Notes: generated from the letters alone by a model not told the origin. Positions 35,661-45,112 are shown, counted from the first letter of the stretch. The stretch: 64,000 bases of DNA from Competibacter_A sp037045535 (GCA_037045535.1 JBAOHI010000043.1:1-64000); one strand, 5' to 3'. Numbers and translations: made by a program.

Positions 35661-37024
35661 ATCGAAAACCGTGGTTCGCGCTGGCGCTGCTGCTGGGACT
35701 GGCGCCAGTCGCCTTCGCCCATAAACCCAGCGACAGCTATCTGACCCTGACGCCGCGCGACAGCGGCTGGACCGTGCGCTGGGACATTGCGCTGCGCGAT
35801 CTGGAATACGCCATCGGCTTGGACGGCAACGGCGATGGCGCGATCACTTGGGGCGAAGTGCGCACCCACGAAAGCGCGGTGGTCGCTTACGCGCTGGCGT
35901 ATCTGACGCTGCGCGCTGGCGATGCGAACTGCGCCGCGCGATCCGGCCCGCTGCAAGTCGTCGAGCACAGCGATGGTGTTTACGCCGTGCTCGATTTCGC
36001 TCTGAATTGTCCGGCGACCGGCGCGCAGGTGCTCGACTATCGCCTCTTTTTCGATCTCGACCCTTCGCATCGGGGCCTGCTGCGGGTGAACACGCCGACC
36101 GGAACCGAAACCGTCGTGCTGTCGCCGGAACAACCGCAACACCTACTGAACGCGGTGCCCGCCAGCGGTTGGCAACAGTTCGCGAGCTACTGGCGAGAAG
36201 GAGTGTGGCACATCTGGATCGGCTTCGATCACATCCTGTTCCTGCTGGCCCTGCTGTTGCCGGCGGTACTGTGGTGGGAAAACGGTCACTGGCGACCGGC
36301 CACGGCGCTACGGGCCGTGTTGCTGGAAACCGCCAGCATCGTCACCGCTTTCACGGTGGCCCACTCGCTGACGCTGACCCTCGCGGTGCTGGGTGTGGTC
36401 GATTTGCCCAGCCGGCTGGTGGAAACCGCGATCGCGTTCACCATCGTGCTAGCGGCGCTCAACAACCTGTTCCCGCTGGTAACGACCCGACGCTGGTCGT
36501 TGGCCTTCGGGCTGGGGTTGGTCCACGGTTTCGGCTTCGCCAGCGTGCTGCGGGATTTAGGTCTGCCCAGTAACGCCTTGGCGCTGGCGCTGGCCGGCTT
36601 CAACTTGGGGGTCGAAACCGGGCAACTGGCCATCGTCGCCATCGCGCTGCCGCTGGCCTTCGTCCTGCGCCAAACCTGGCTGTATCGGCGATTGGCGCTG
36701 CCGGTGGGCTCGGCCGCCGTTGCCCTGCTCGCCGTGGTTTGGTGCCTGGAGCGCGGCTTGAACATCAACCTGCTCTCTCCGGTGGTACACGGCGTGGCGA
36801 CAGTAACGCTGGCCTCGCCCGTCTCGCCTCCCGACGTTCATCGATCTTACACCGGACAAGATATGAAGACGGCTCATGCCGGCATGGGTGTCGGCGACCA
36901 CGATTTCAACGCCCTAGTCGAGGATCCCATCAAGAGTCTGGACAAGTACAAGGTTTCGACGAAAGAGCAACAGGAATTGTTGGCGCTGCTGGGACCGGTG
37001 CGCAAAAACATCGTCACCCGCTGA
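35657..37024 (+). CDS. HupE/UreJ-type membrane protein fused to the end of a truncated haemoglobin
   Basis: A 455-residue protein. Residues 1-21 form a signal peptide; the periplasmic domain has an EF-hand-like loop DGNGDGAITWGE (56-67). Six or so transmembrane helices follow, with HIWIGFDHILFLLALLLP, FTVAHSLTLTLAVLG and LVHGFGFAS as in HupE/UreJ metal-transport-like proteins. Residues 397-455 (SYTGQDMKTAHAGMG and the rest) match the C-terminal helices of group 1 truncated haemoglobins, including the proximal His in KTAHAGMG. The haemoglobin's earlier helices are absent. The tail is probably a relic fused by deletion. Confidence 0.82.
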   Translation: MNRKPWFALALLLGLAPVAFAHKPSDSYLTLTPRDSGWTVRWDIALRDLEYAIGLDGNGDGAITWGEVRTHESAVVAYALAYLTLRAGDANCAARSGPLQVVEHSDGVYAVLDFALNCPATGAQVLDYRLFFDLDPSHRGLLRVNTPTGTETVVLSPEQPQHLLNAVPASGWQQFASYWREGVWHIWIGFDHILFLLALLLPAVLWWENGHWRPATALRAVLLETASIVTAFTVAHSLTLTLAVLGVVDLPSRLVETAIAFTIVLAALNNLFPLVTTRRWSLAFGLGLVHGFGFASVLRDLGLPSNALALALAGFNLGVETGQLAIVAIALPLAFVLRQTWLYRRLALPVGSAAVALLAVVWCLERGLNINLLSPVVHGVATVTLASPVSPPDVHRSYTGQDMKTAHAGMGVGDHDFNALVEDPIKSLDKYKVSTKEQQELLALLGPVRKNIVTR

Positions 37025-37153
37025 CCGCGCTCCAGAAACAAGGCCATGCATGCGAGCAGTGCGCGCTCTTTCCCGCCGGCTGGGCAACATTGCCGCGTGC
37101 GGTACAGCCGGCTAGAATCCTGGCATAACATCACCAGGAACAGGCAAAGCGTT

Positions 37154-37726
37154 GTGGACTTGGCTGGCCAATCCTCATCCCCTCAATCCGATCCGCTGGC
37201 CGACCTGCTGGTGGCTACCGCTCGCGGCGACCGCCAGGCGTTCGCGGAACTGTACCGACTCACTCGAAGCCGCCTGTACGCGATCACGCTGGCGTTGCTG
37301 CGCCAACAAGAGGTGGCGGAAGACGTTTTGCAGGAAACCTATTTGGCCGTTTGGCGCACCGCTGGGCAATACCAGCCCGGCCGGGCGCCGGTTCTGGTCT
37401 GGCTCATGGCGATAGCCCGTCATCGAGCTATCGAATTGTTGCGCCAACGGCGGCGACGGGCAGCGGAAATCAACGCCGAACCGCTGGCTGAAGAAGCTTT
37501 GCAGATTCCTGATCCCCAACCGTCACAATCGGTCGATCACTTGGCCCACGCCATTCAGGAGTGTTTGCGACGTCTGTCCGCCGATCAAGCACAAGCCATC
37601 GGGCTCGCCTTCTTTCACGGTCTCAGTCACGAGGAGCTGGCAGCGCGGTTAAAAACGCCGCTCGGCACGGTCAAAAGCTGGGTACGGCGGGGTTTGCTGC
37701 AACTGAAGGGGTGCCTGGAATCATGA
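37154..37726 (+). CDS. ECF-type RNA polymerase sigma factor
   Basis: A 190-residue sigma factor with regions 2 (AFAELYRLTRSRLYAITLAL and EDVLQETYLAVW) and 4 (AIGLAFFHGLSHEELAARLK, LGTVKSWVRRGLLQLK). The GTG at 37154 was chosen as the first start after the previous gene with acceptable spacing to AGG. It is followed by an anti-sigma gene whose ATG overlaps this stop (ATGA), the classic sigma/anti-sigma arrangement. The target promoters are unknown; the DUF4331-HupE operon upstream is a natural candidate. Confidence 0.88.
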   Translation: MDLAGQSSSPQSDPLADLLVATARGDRQAFAELYRLTRSRLYAITLALLRQQEVAEDVLQETYLAVWRTAGQYQPGRAPVLVWLMAIARHRAIELLRQRRRRAAEINAEPLAEEALQIPDPQPSQSVDHLAHAIQECLRRLSADQAQAIGLAFFHGLSHEELAARLKTPLGTVKSWVRRGLLQLKGCLES

Positions 37727-38277
37727 ACCAGAACGAAGCCGAAAGCCTGGCGGGCGATTATGTGCTCGGCACGCTGAGCGGGCCGGAACTGGCCGAGTTC
37801 GAAGCGAACCTGGCCCGAAACCCGGAATTGCAACGCCAAGTCGCTGCCTGGGAACGGCGTCTGACTCCGCTGGCAGCCACCTTGCCGGAGGTGGAACCCC
37901 GCGCGACGGTTTGGGATGCCATCGAGGCGGCGTTGGACGAGGCGGGTCCGCCCGCGACCGTGACCGTGCGCGCGGAAGAAGGCGAATGGCGGATGCTGGT
38001 GCCCGGCACGGAAATCAAGGTGCTCATGGTGGATCGGGAGGCCGGTTTTCAATCTTTTCTGTTGCGGCTGGCGCCCGGCACTCTGCTGCCTCCGCACGAC
38101 CACAGCATTTTGGAAGAATGCCTGCTACTGGAAGGCGATATGTTGATCGGGGACCGCGCCTACAGCCGAGGCGACTACCACGCGGCGCTGCCCGGCTCGC
38201 GGCACGCGCCCATCTCTACACGCAACGGCGGCATCGTGTTCATCCGCAGCGAATTGCGACCGGAAATGCTGGGTTGA
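37723..38277 (+). CDS. Anti-sigma factor with ChrR-type cupin domain
   Basis: A 184-residue protein. An N-terminal anti-sigma domain (1-75, with the EAESLAGDYVLGTLSGPEL start of the RskA/ChrR group) is followed by a cupin domain (about 95-175) with PPHDHSILEECLLLEGDM and ALPGSRHAP, which hold the metal ligands. In ChrR, loss of Zn or singlet oxygen releases the sigma factor. By analogy this protein should hold the sigma factor encoded just upstream until a redox or metal signal arrives. Confidence 0.87.
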   Translation: MNQNEAESLAGDYVLGTLSGPELAEFEANLARNPELQRQVAAWERRLTPLAATLPEVEPRATVWDAIEAALDEAGPPATVTVRAEEGEWRMLVPGTEIKVLMVDREAGFQSFLLRLAPGTLLPPHDHSILEECLLLEGDMLIGDRAYSRGDYHAALPGSRHAPISTRNGGIVFIRSELRPEMLG

Positions 38278-38284
38278 ACACCGC

Positions 38285-39154
38285 TCAGCGCCACGGCGCG
38301 GGGATGAACTCGGTTTCGCCCGGAACCGGAACAAAACGCCCTTCCGCCCAATCGGCCTTGGCTCGCTCGATGCGTTCCCGCGAACGCGCCACGAAGTTCC
38401 AATAAATGAACCGCTTGCCGTCCAACGGCGCACCGCCTAGCAACATCAACCGGACTGGCGTTCGCGCTTGCAGGCGCACCGTCCGGTCCGGCGCCAGCAC
38501 CGCCAGTTGACCGGCTGCTAACGGCTCGCCTTCCACCGCCAACTCCCCATCCGCCAGATAAACACCGCGCTCCGGGTAATCCGGCGGCAGCTCCAGTATC
38601 GCGCCTGCCGCCAGTTCCGCGTCGGCCTGGAAGGTCGGCGAATACGCGATGACCGGCGATTCCAGACCGAACGCCGAGCCGATCAGCAGCCGCAGCGACA
38701 CGCCTTCCGCCGTGAACGTCGGCAACGCTTCCGCCGGATAGTGATGAAAGGCCGGTTCCATCTCCTCGCGCTCGGCCGGCAGCGCCAGCCAGATTTGAAT
38801 ACCCTGTACCGCAACTTGATCGGCGCGAATGTCGGCCGGCACTCGTTCCGAGTGAACGATGCCGCGTCCGGCTGCCATGAGGTTGATCGCGCCGGGCTCG
38901 ATACGCTGGACATGGCCCAAGCTATCGCGATGCATCATCGCGCCGGAGTACAAATAGGTCACAGTGGCTAAACCGATGTGCGGATGTGGCCGTACGTCGC
39001 CTTCGGTGCCTTCGGACGCGAAGCGAGCGGGGCCCATATGATCGAAAAATACGAAAGGGCCAACCGCCGGGATTTTAGCTGTGGGTAGCAACCGTTGTAC
39101 TGGAAAACCGATATCGCTGATTTGGGGCAAGATCAGATGTTGGATAGTGCTCAT
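38285..39154 (-). CDS. Pirin family protein
   Basis: A 289-residue double cupin. The N-terminal cupin carries the metal ligands in VRPHPHIGLATVTYLYSGAM (with the second HRDSLG and the H in a later strand) and the C-terminal cupin is shorter. Pirins bind Fe(II), and some are quercetin dioxygenases. Followed on the same strand, upstream, by a second pirin; a short hairpin separates them. Convergent with the sigma/anti-sigma pair, only 7 bases apart. Confidence 0.87.
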   Translation of the reverse strand: MSTIQHLILPQISDIGFPVQRLLPTAKIPAVGPFVFFDHMGPARFASEGTEGDVRPHPHIGLATVTYLYSGAMMHRDSLGHVQRIEPGAINLMAAGRGIVHSERVPADIRADQVAVQGIQIWLALPAEREEMEPAFHHYPAEALPTFTAEGVSLRLLIGSAFGLESPVIAYSPTFQADAELAAGAILELPPDYPERGVYLADGELAVEGEPLAAGQLAVLAPDRTVRLQARTPVRLMLLGGAPLDGKRFIYWNFVARSRERIERAKADWAEGRFVPVPGETEFIPAPWR

Positions 39155-39190
39155 CTCACTGTTCCTCTCACCGAAGCCGTGTGCATTTTG

Positions 39191-39216
39191 CCTCCTCTCC
39201 CACTCGGAAGAGGAGG
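39191..39216. repeat. Hairpin between the two pirin genes
   Basis: CCTCCTCT (39191-39198) pairs with AGAGGAGG (39209-39216) around a 10-base loop. It may be an intercistronic terminator or a short version of the repeat seen at 23308. Confidence 0.5.
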
Positions 39217-39238
39217 GACAGGATTCTATTTCCTACGT

Positions 39239-40105
39239 TCAAAACCGCCCGTCGCGGTAATCCGCCAATGCAGCTTCGATCTCCTCGCGCCGGTTCATCA
39301 CGAACGGCCCCCACTGAACGATGGGCTCGTGCAGCGGTCGCCCCGCGATCAGCAGCAACCGCGCGCCGTCCGCGCTGCGCAGCAAGACGCTGTCTGCTTC
39401 CGGCGTGTTGGACAGCACTGCCAATTGCCGGGCCGCGACGGGCTGGTCGCGCTGTCCTACTGCAGCCTGTCCCCGATAGACATAAACAAAAGCATTATGT
39501 CCTGCCGGAATAGCGGCCGAATGCGCCGCGCCCGGCGGTAGCTCGATATCCAGATACAGCGGTGCGGTCGCTTCCCGCTGCACAGCGCCTACCACACCGT
39601 CGCTTTCGCCAGCGATCACCTTGACCGAGACACCGCTATCGGCCGTGTAAGTCGGAATCGCCTCTGCCGGGATATCTCGGTAATCTGGCGCTGTCATCTT
39701 GTCCCGCGCCGGCAGGTTCACCCAAAGCTGGAAGCCGTGCATTAACCCGTCTTCCTGCTCGGGCAACTCGGAATGGACGATGCCACGCCCGGCGGTCATC
39801 CACTGCACCCCGCCGGCGGTCAGCAAGCCCTCGTGACCGGCGTTATCCCGGTGGCGCATCCGTCCCGCCAGCATGTAGGTCACGGTCTCGAAACCACGAT
39901 GCGGGTGATTGGGAAAACCAGCCAAGTAATCGTCCGGGTTGTCGGAGCGGAATTCGTCTAGCATCAAAAAAGGATCCAGCCGCCGCTGCAAATCGCTGGT
40001 CAGCACGCGGAGCAGTTTGACCCCGGCACCATCGGATACCAGTGTGCCTTTGACCAAGCGTTCAACCTCACGGCTGCGAAAAGCGTTTTCAAGCATCGCG
40101 TTCAT
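39239..40105 (-). CDS. Pirin family protein
   Basis: A 288-residue double cupin with the pirin core FPNHPHRGFETVTYMLAGRM (metal ligands His) and the second cupin from about residue 165. ATG at 40105 was preferred to a GTG at 40120 because GAAAGAGA precedes it at a good distance. The divergent LysR-type gene is 111 bases away and probably regulates it. With the neighbouring pirin it may form a small operon. Activity (Fe-dependent dioxygenase or regulator) is unknown. Confidence 0.87.
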   Translation of the reverse strand: MNAMLENAFRSREVERLVKGTLVSDGAGVKLLRVLTSDLQRRLDPFLMLDEFRSDNPDDYLAGFPNHPHRGFETVTYMLAGRMRHRDNAGHEGLLTAGGVQWMTAGRGIVHSELPEQEDGLMHGFQLWVNLPARDKMTAPDYRDIPAEAIPTYTADSGVSVKVIAGESDGVVGAVQREATAPLYLDIELPPGAAHSAAIPAGHNAFVYVYRGQAAVGQRDQPVAARQLAVLSNTPEADSVLLRSADGARLLLIAGRPLHEPIVQWGPFVMNRREEIEAALADYRDGRF

Positions 40106-40216
40106 TCGATCTCTTTCCACTCAAGATTAGTCGATGAACGCAATTATCGATCTTGCTAATTCGATAAAAAATCGCAAAATTTCGCTTATATTTATCTAAT
40201 TTTTCGATTATTCAAG

Positions 40217-41131
40217 ATGCAGTTTCCCAAAACTTCGCTGGAACAGTGGCGGGTGTTGCAGGCCATCGTTGAACACGGCGGCTTTGCCCAAGCCGCAACC
40301 GCTCTAAACCGCAGCCAGTCGGCGGTCAGCTATGCCGTGGCGCGCTTGCAGGAACAGCTTGGCGTTGCCCTACTGGTCCCGGAAGGGCGCCGCATGAAGC
40401 TCACCGAAGCGGGCGAAGCGTTGCTGCGCGATGCCCGGCCTTTGCTCGATGCGGCCTTCGAGCTGGAACGGCGCGCTCGATCGCTGCAGGAAGGCTGGGA
40501 GCCGGAGGTGCGGTTGGCGGTTGATGGACTCTATCCAACCGCGTTGCTGCTGGACGCCTTGGCGGAATTCGCCGCGCGCTGCCCGGCCACTCGGGTACAA
40601 CTGCACGAGGAAATCCTATCCGGCGCGGAGGAAGCGTTGCTGCGCGGCGAGGTCGATCTGGCGGTGGTAAACCGCGTTCCGCCCGGATTCTTGGGCGATC
40701 AGATTGCCGAAGCCGAATTCATCGCCGTGGCTGCGTCCAGCCATCCGTTGCATCGGCAGAATACGCCGCTCCATGCGGACGATCTAGCCGCTTTTACTCA
40801 GGTGGTGGTGCGCGATTCGGGCGCTCGTCAACCACGCGACGCGGGCTGGTTGGGTACCGGTCGGCGCTGGACGGTCAGCAACCCGGAAACCGCCATCGCA
40901 ATGGTTCGCGTCGGGCTGACGTTCGCCTGGCTACCCCACCATCGCATAAGGGAATTCCTGGCGACAGGAACGCTGGTTCCGTTGCCGCTGGCAAGCGGTG
41001 CAAGCTATCGCAGCGCGCTGCATCTGGTCGTCGCCGATGAAGCCGGCGCGGGGCCGGCAACGCGAAAACTGGCGGACTGCCTGCGGGGGCAACTTGTTAC
41101 GCAGTCACTAGAAAGTCCGACTCTCCTATAG
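40217..41131 (+). CDS. LysR-type regulator
   Basis: A 304-residue LysR protein: HTH at 1-65 (QVVVEHGGFAQAATALNRSQ style sequence, with SAVSYAVARLQEQLG) and an effector-binding domain thereafter. Unusually the HTH is preceded by only FPKTSLEQW. Its divergent partner is the pirin gene, whose promoter lies in the 111-base gap, so that is the likely target. Confidence 0.87.
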   Translation: MQFPKTSLEQWRVLQAIVEHGGFAQAATALNRSQSAVSYAVARLQEQLGVALLVPEGRRMKLTEAGEALLRDARPLLDAAFELERRARSLQEGWEPEVRLAVDGLYPTALLLDALAEFAARCPATRVQLHEEILSGAEEALLRGEVDLAVVNRVPPGFLGDQIAEAEFIAVAASSHPLHRQNTPLHADDLAAFTQVVVRDSGARQPRDAGWLGTGRRWTVSNPETAIAMVRVGLTFAWLPHHRIREFLATGTLVPLPLASGASYRSALHLVVADEAGAGPATRKLADCLRGQLVTQSLESPTLL

Positions 41132-41430
41132 CACCTAGTACCGACCAATCGGTCGGATATCTGATTAACCACTAAGATTGTTGTAACAAAATTTATTTAA
41201 TATTTATTATTATTATAAATTAGTTATATATTTGTTAATTATAACAAATAATATTGTTAAATTAGTTACTTTATTACAACAAAATACGATCGCATCTTAT
41301 TAATTACAAATAGTCTGAACGTTCGGCATAGCTATTGCTAACACAAATGTATTCGATAGTTAAAAAGCCAATAGAATCATGATATATTCCGAATACTACA
41401 CACTATTAATCCAGACAATGGAACCGTGAA
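41132..41430. other. AT-rich intergenic region before a chemoreceptor
   Basis: About 300 bases, strikingly AT-rich between GC-rich genes, with the palindrome at 41229-41250 and an outer TTGTTGTAA/TTACAACAA inverted pair. No gene is seen; it should carry the receptor's promoter and is a likely binding region for a nucleoid protein such as H-NS. Confidence 0.6.
41229..41250. promoter_or_regulatory. Perfect palindrome TATTTGTTA-N4-TAACAAATA
   Basis: Nine-base arms with a 4-base spacer, 181 bases upstream of the chemoreceptor start, in the AT-rich gap. Candidate operator; the protein is unknown. Confidence 0.4.
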
Positions 41431-43551
41431 ATGAGCCTATTAAACCAGCTAAAAATCTGGCAGAAACTCGCGCTGTTGGTGGCGGCGCTCGGCGTGCCCA
41501 TCGTCTTGTTGGTTTACTTGCTAGTGACGGAAAAAAATGCCGATATAGACTTCACCCGAAAGGAAATTCTCGGTGTGCAATACCTGAAACCAGGGCGGAT
41601 GCTACTGCAAAATCTCGCCGAGCATCGCGGTATGAGCAACGCTTATTTGAGCGGCGACGCCTCGTTTCGAGAAAAAATCGCGGCCAAGCAAAATCAGCTC
41701 GCCGAGGACATCAAGGCAATGGACGCCATCGACGCCCAATACGGCGACACGCTGGACAGCAGAAATTCTTGGCAAACCATCAAGACCGACTGGCAAAATC
41801 TCAGTACCCATGTCTTCAACTTAGCCGCCCCGGACAGCTTCGCGCGGCATACCGCCATTATCGAAAAACTGCTTGATCTGATCTTTCATATCAGCAACAC
41901 CTCCAATTTGGCTTTAGATCCCGTTATGGATAGTTACAGCTTGATGGATATGGCCGTGAATCGGCTGCCATTATTGGTCGAGCATCTAGGCCAACTGCGC
42001 GGCATAGCGACGGGAATCGTAGCGCATCGTCAAATTTCGGGAGACGATCGCATTCGACTCGCGAAATTGGTGGGACAGCTTACGATGACGCAAAAAGGTA
42101 TCCAAAGCGACATCAACACGACTTTCGAATACAACGGATTGCTGAAGCCGGTATTAGAAAATCGGTGGAACACCCTCACAGCACAGATGAAAGCGTTTCT
42201 GGTCATCGTGGAGCAACTCACCCGCAACGAGCAGGTAGATACGGCTCTGTCCCCCAGCGGAATTTTCGCAGCTGGTACTCAGGCTATCGAAGCCGGATTT
42301 AATTTCTACGATGCCACAACCCCTGTCTTGGTTGGGTTGTTGCAAGACCGCGCCACCGATCTGAGTAAAAAAGAGTTTACTGTGTTAGGCGGTGTTCTAG
42401 TTTGTGTGACGCTGGCCCTCCTACTCGCTTATGGAATTATCCGGATCATCGTCCGATCGCTTCAGCAGGCCCGCCAAGTAGCCGAGAATCTGGCAGCCGG
42501 TGAACTCGATCACACTATCGTCACTGCCAGCCGCGACGAGATCGGCCAGCTACTCGAAGCGTTGGAAACCACTCAGCACAAATTGAGGAGCGTGGTCGGG
42601 GAAATCAGCACAGCGACGGATACGGTCAGTTCATCGGCTGGAGAAATCGCCCAAGGCAGTGGCGACCTGGCACAACGGACCGAAGAGCAAGCCAGCGCGC
42701 TGGAAGAGACGGCCTCCTCGATGGAAGAACTGACCAGCACGGTCAAGCAAAGCGCCGAGAACGCCAACCAAGCCAACCAACTGGCCATTGCCGCCCGATC
42801 GCAAGCCGAACAAGGCGGGCAAGTGGTCGAGCAAGCGGTCACGGCGATGAACGCCATCCACCACAGCAGCCGCCAGATTGCCGACATCATTGGGGTGATC
42901 GACGAGATCGCGTTTCAAACCAACCTGCTGGCCCTCAATGCCGCCGTGGAAGCGGCCCGAGCCGGCGAACAAGGCCGAGGGTTTGCCGTGGTTGCCGGCG
43001 AAGTGCGCAAGCTCGCCCAACGCAGCGCCGATGCCGCCAAAGAGATCAAAGCGCTGATCACCGACAGTGTCGCCAAGGTTGAAGACGGCGGCCAGTTAGT
43101 CGAACGCTCCGGTCAAACCCTCAAAGACATCGTCATCGCGATCAAGAAAGTCAGCGACATTGTCGCCGAGATGGCCGCTGCGGCCCGTGAGCAAGCCAGT
43201 GGCATCGAGCAGGTCAACCAGGCCGTGCTGCAAATGGACCAGATGACCCAGCAGAATGCCGCCCTGGTCGAACAGACCGCCGCCGCCAGTCAGTCAATGG
43301 GCGATCAGGCCCACCAGCTCCAGCAATTGATGGGTTTCTTTAAGCTAACTCAACACGCAATGCCTGCAAAAGAAGCGTTAACCGGCACGACGAACGCGCG
43401 ACCCGCGCCGGCGCGGCATGCAGTACCACCCGGTCCAGGCGCACTCGCTCGCCGCCAACCGGCAACCGGCAAAGGAACCAAACCAACGCTGGCGCATTCC
43501 TCTCCAACCCAACAAGCGATCAACACCGATAGCGGATGGGAAGAATTCTAG
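41431..43551 (+). CDS. Methyl-accepting chemotaxis protein, NIT-like sensor
   Basis: A 706-residue transmembrane receptor. Helix 1 (LALLVAALGVPIVLLVYLLV), a helical periplasmic domain (40-310) with NLAEHRGMSNAYLSG and LLVEHLGQLRGIATG, resembling nitrate-sensing NIT domains, then helix 2 (VLGGVLVCVTLALLLAYGII), HAMP and the signalling hairpin with EIAFQTNLLALNAAVEAARA. It ends GWEEF, a pentapeptide of the CheR/CheB-docking type (xWxxF). The signalling segment 42643-43281 is almost identical to 58925-59563. It stands alone, far from the che operon. Confidence 0.85.
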   Translation: MSLLNQLKIWQKLALLVAALGVPIVLLVYLLVTEKNADIDFTRKEILGVQYLKPGRMLLQNLAEHRGMSNAYLSGDASFREKIAAKQNQLAEDIKAMDAIDAQYGDTLDSRNSWQTIKTDWQNLSTHVFNLAAPDSFARHTAIIEKLLDLIFHISNTSNLALDPVMDSYSLMDMAVNRLPLLVEHLGQLRGIATGIVAHRQISGDDRIRLAKLVGQLTMTQKGIQSDINTTFEYNGLLKPVLENRWNTLTAQMKAFLVIVEQLTRNEQVDTALSPSGIFAAGTQAIEAGFNFYDATTPVLVGLLQDRATDLSKKEFTVLGGVLVCVTLALLLAYGIIRIIVRSLQQARQVAENLAAGELDHTIVTASRDEIGQLLEALETTQHKLRSVVGEISTATDTVSSSAGEIAQGSGDLAQRTEEQASALEETASSMEELTSTVKQSAENANQANQLAIAARSQAEQGGQVVEQAVTAMNAIHHSSRQIADIIGVIDEIAFQTNLLALNAAVEAARAGEQGRGFAVVAGEVRKLAQRSADAAKEIKALITDSVAKVEDGGQLVERSGQTLKDIVIAIKKVSDIVAEMAAAAREQASGIEQVNQAVLQMDQMTQQNAALVEQTAAASQSMGDQAHQLQQLMGFFKLTQHAMPAKEALTGTTNARPAPARHAVPPGPGALARRQPATGKGTKPTLAHSSPTQQAINTDSGWEEF
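42643..43281 (+). repeat. Near-identical copy (inverted) of the MCP signalling segment at 58925-59563
   Basis: A 639-base stretch encoding the methylation/signalling helices. The reverse complement of 58925-59563 matches it with about fourteen mismatches by eye, mostly in third codon positions. Confidence 0.85.
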
Positions 43552-43777
43552 CGTCAGTGGAATCTCGGTAGGCTTGACCTTTCAGAATCTATCCGAATAA
43601 CGGGTAGACTCGTGAATGAGCGAGGAACTGCGAACTGAGCGCGCTCGGATACATATGCCGAACAATTGACGACCACAGACTTCGGATCCCGGATGACCTA
43701 TGGACAGCACTGGAACCGCGGTTACCGACGCGACTGAACACCTATGAACGCCCGTAGAAGGTTTTGTCCGGTAGTCC

Positions 43778-45013
43778 TTATTCCGGGCATACGCATGCCG
43801 GGCCGAATTTGCGTCGCTCGCGGTAGGCTAAAATCCGGACCGCAAGCGCGCCCAGGCTACACGTAGCCGCGAAGAGAGCGACACCGCGCCATCCAGCGTG
43901 CAGTAACGCTAAACTGCCGAGCGCGGAACCACCGGCCATGCCAGTGAACATGCTACCGATGAGCAGCGCATTGAGTCGGCTGCGCGCGGCGGGGTCCAGC
44001 CGGTAGATGATGCTCTGATGCGCGACCATCGATGCTTGTATGCCGAGATCGAAAAGTAGCGTACCAGCGATCAGCCACCATAAGCTCTGAGGGGCGATCG
44101 CGAACCCGGCGAAGCTGACCAACACAAGCGCGGTGCCGAGCTGGGTGACGGCTTCGGGACCGTAATAATCGGCGATGCGACCGGCAATCGGCGCCGCCAA
44201 CGCCCCTGCCGCGCCCGCCAGTCCGAAACAACCGGCGACGGCGCTGCCGTAACTAAAAGGCGGTTCGTGCAACATGATGGCAAGCGTCGACCAGAAGGCG
44301 CTGAACGCGGCGCAAAGAAAACCCTGCGCGATGGCGGCCCGGCGCAGTTCAGCATGTCGCCGCCACAACGTCAGCAGCGAGCCCAACAAGGTGTGATAGG
44401 GCAAGTCGGTGGTGGGTGCGAACGCGGGAAGCCGCCGGTGTGCGACCAGACCCAGCACGCCCACCGCCACGGCAGCGAGCACAAACATCGTTCGCCAACC
44501 CAAGGCTTCCGCCACGACACCGCTGACGACGCGTGAGAGCAAGATACCCAATAGCAATCCCATCATGACGCTGCCGACGATTTGGCCGCGGCGCGCCTCG
44601 GGTGCGAGCGTGGCGGCGGCTGGCACGCAATCTTGCGCGAGCGTAGCGGCGATACCGATCACGACGCTGGCCGCACCGAGTTGCGTAAGCGATTGAGTGG
44701 CCGCCATCACCAGTAGACCGAGTCCCAGCATCAGGATCTTGGAGAGGATGACACGACGACGGTCATAGCGATCGCCGAGCGGCGCCAGCAGCAAGATGCC
44801 GATGGTATAGCCGATTTGCGTAAGCGTGGGGATATAGCCGATTTCACCCGTTGTCGCGTGAAAATCGGCCGCCAATACGCCCAAAATAGGCTGGTTGTAA
44901 TACAAGGTGGCAACGCCCAAACCAGCGGTGCAAGCCAACAGGAAAACCAGGGCGTCGTCGATCGCGGTATGGGCAGCGGATCGCTCACGGGCGGTAGTCA
45001 ACGTGTCGTTCAT
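43778..45013 (-). CDS. MFS transporter
   Basis: A 411-residue 12-helix exporter of the major facilitator family, with the loop 2-3 motif GDRYDRRRVI and the LAAPIAGRIADYYG loop 8-9 motif. The N-terminal half has the PAAATLAPEARRGQIVGSVM sequence of DHA1-like drug exporters. A LysR-type gene is divergent from it and may control it. Confidence 0.87.
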   Translation of the reverse strand: MNDTLTTARERSAAHTAIDDALVFLLACTAGLGVATLYYNQPILGVLAADFHATTGEIGYIPTLTQIGYTIGILLLAPLGDRYDRRRVILSKILMLGLGLLVMAATQSLTQLGAASVVIGIAATLAQDCVPAAATLAPEARRGQIVGSVMMGLLLGILLSRVVSGVVAEALGWRTMFVLAAVAVGVLGLVAHRRLPAFAPTTDLPYHTLLGSLLTLWRRHAELRRAAIAQGFLCAAFSAFWSTLAIMLHEPPFSYGSAVAGCFGLAGAAGALAAPIAGRIADYYGPEAVTQLGTALVLVSFAGFAIAPQSLWWLIAGTLLFDLGIQASMVAHQSIIYRLDPAARSRLNALLIGSMFTGMAGGSALGSLALLHAGWRGVALFAATCSLGALAVRILAYRERRKFGPACVCPE

Positions 45014-45112
45014 GGCGGTTTCACTTGCGGCTTTGGAAGATAGCGGCAGTGTGAGCCATGCGCTTTCCCATCGGAAGACACATGCACAGCAAAACTGCTA
45101 TACATTGAGCGC

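Noticed and set aside
36286..36768. Minus-strand 160-codon frame inside the HupE-like gene
   Set aside because: Antisense to several clear transmembrane segments.
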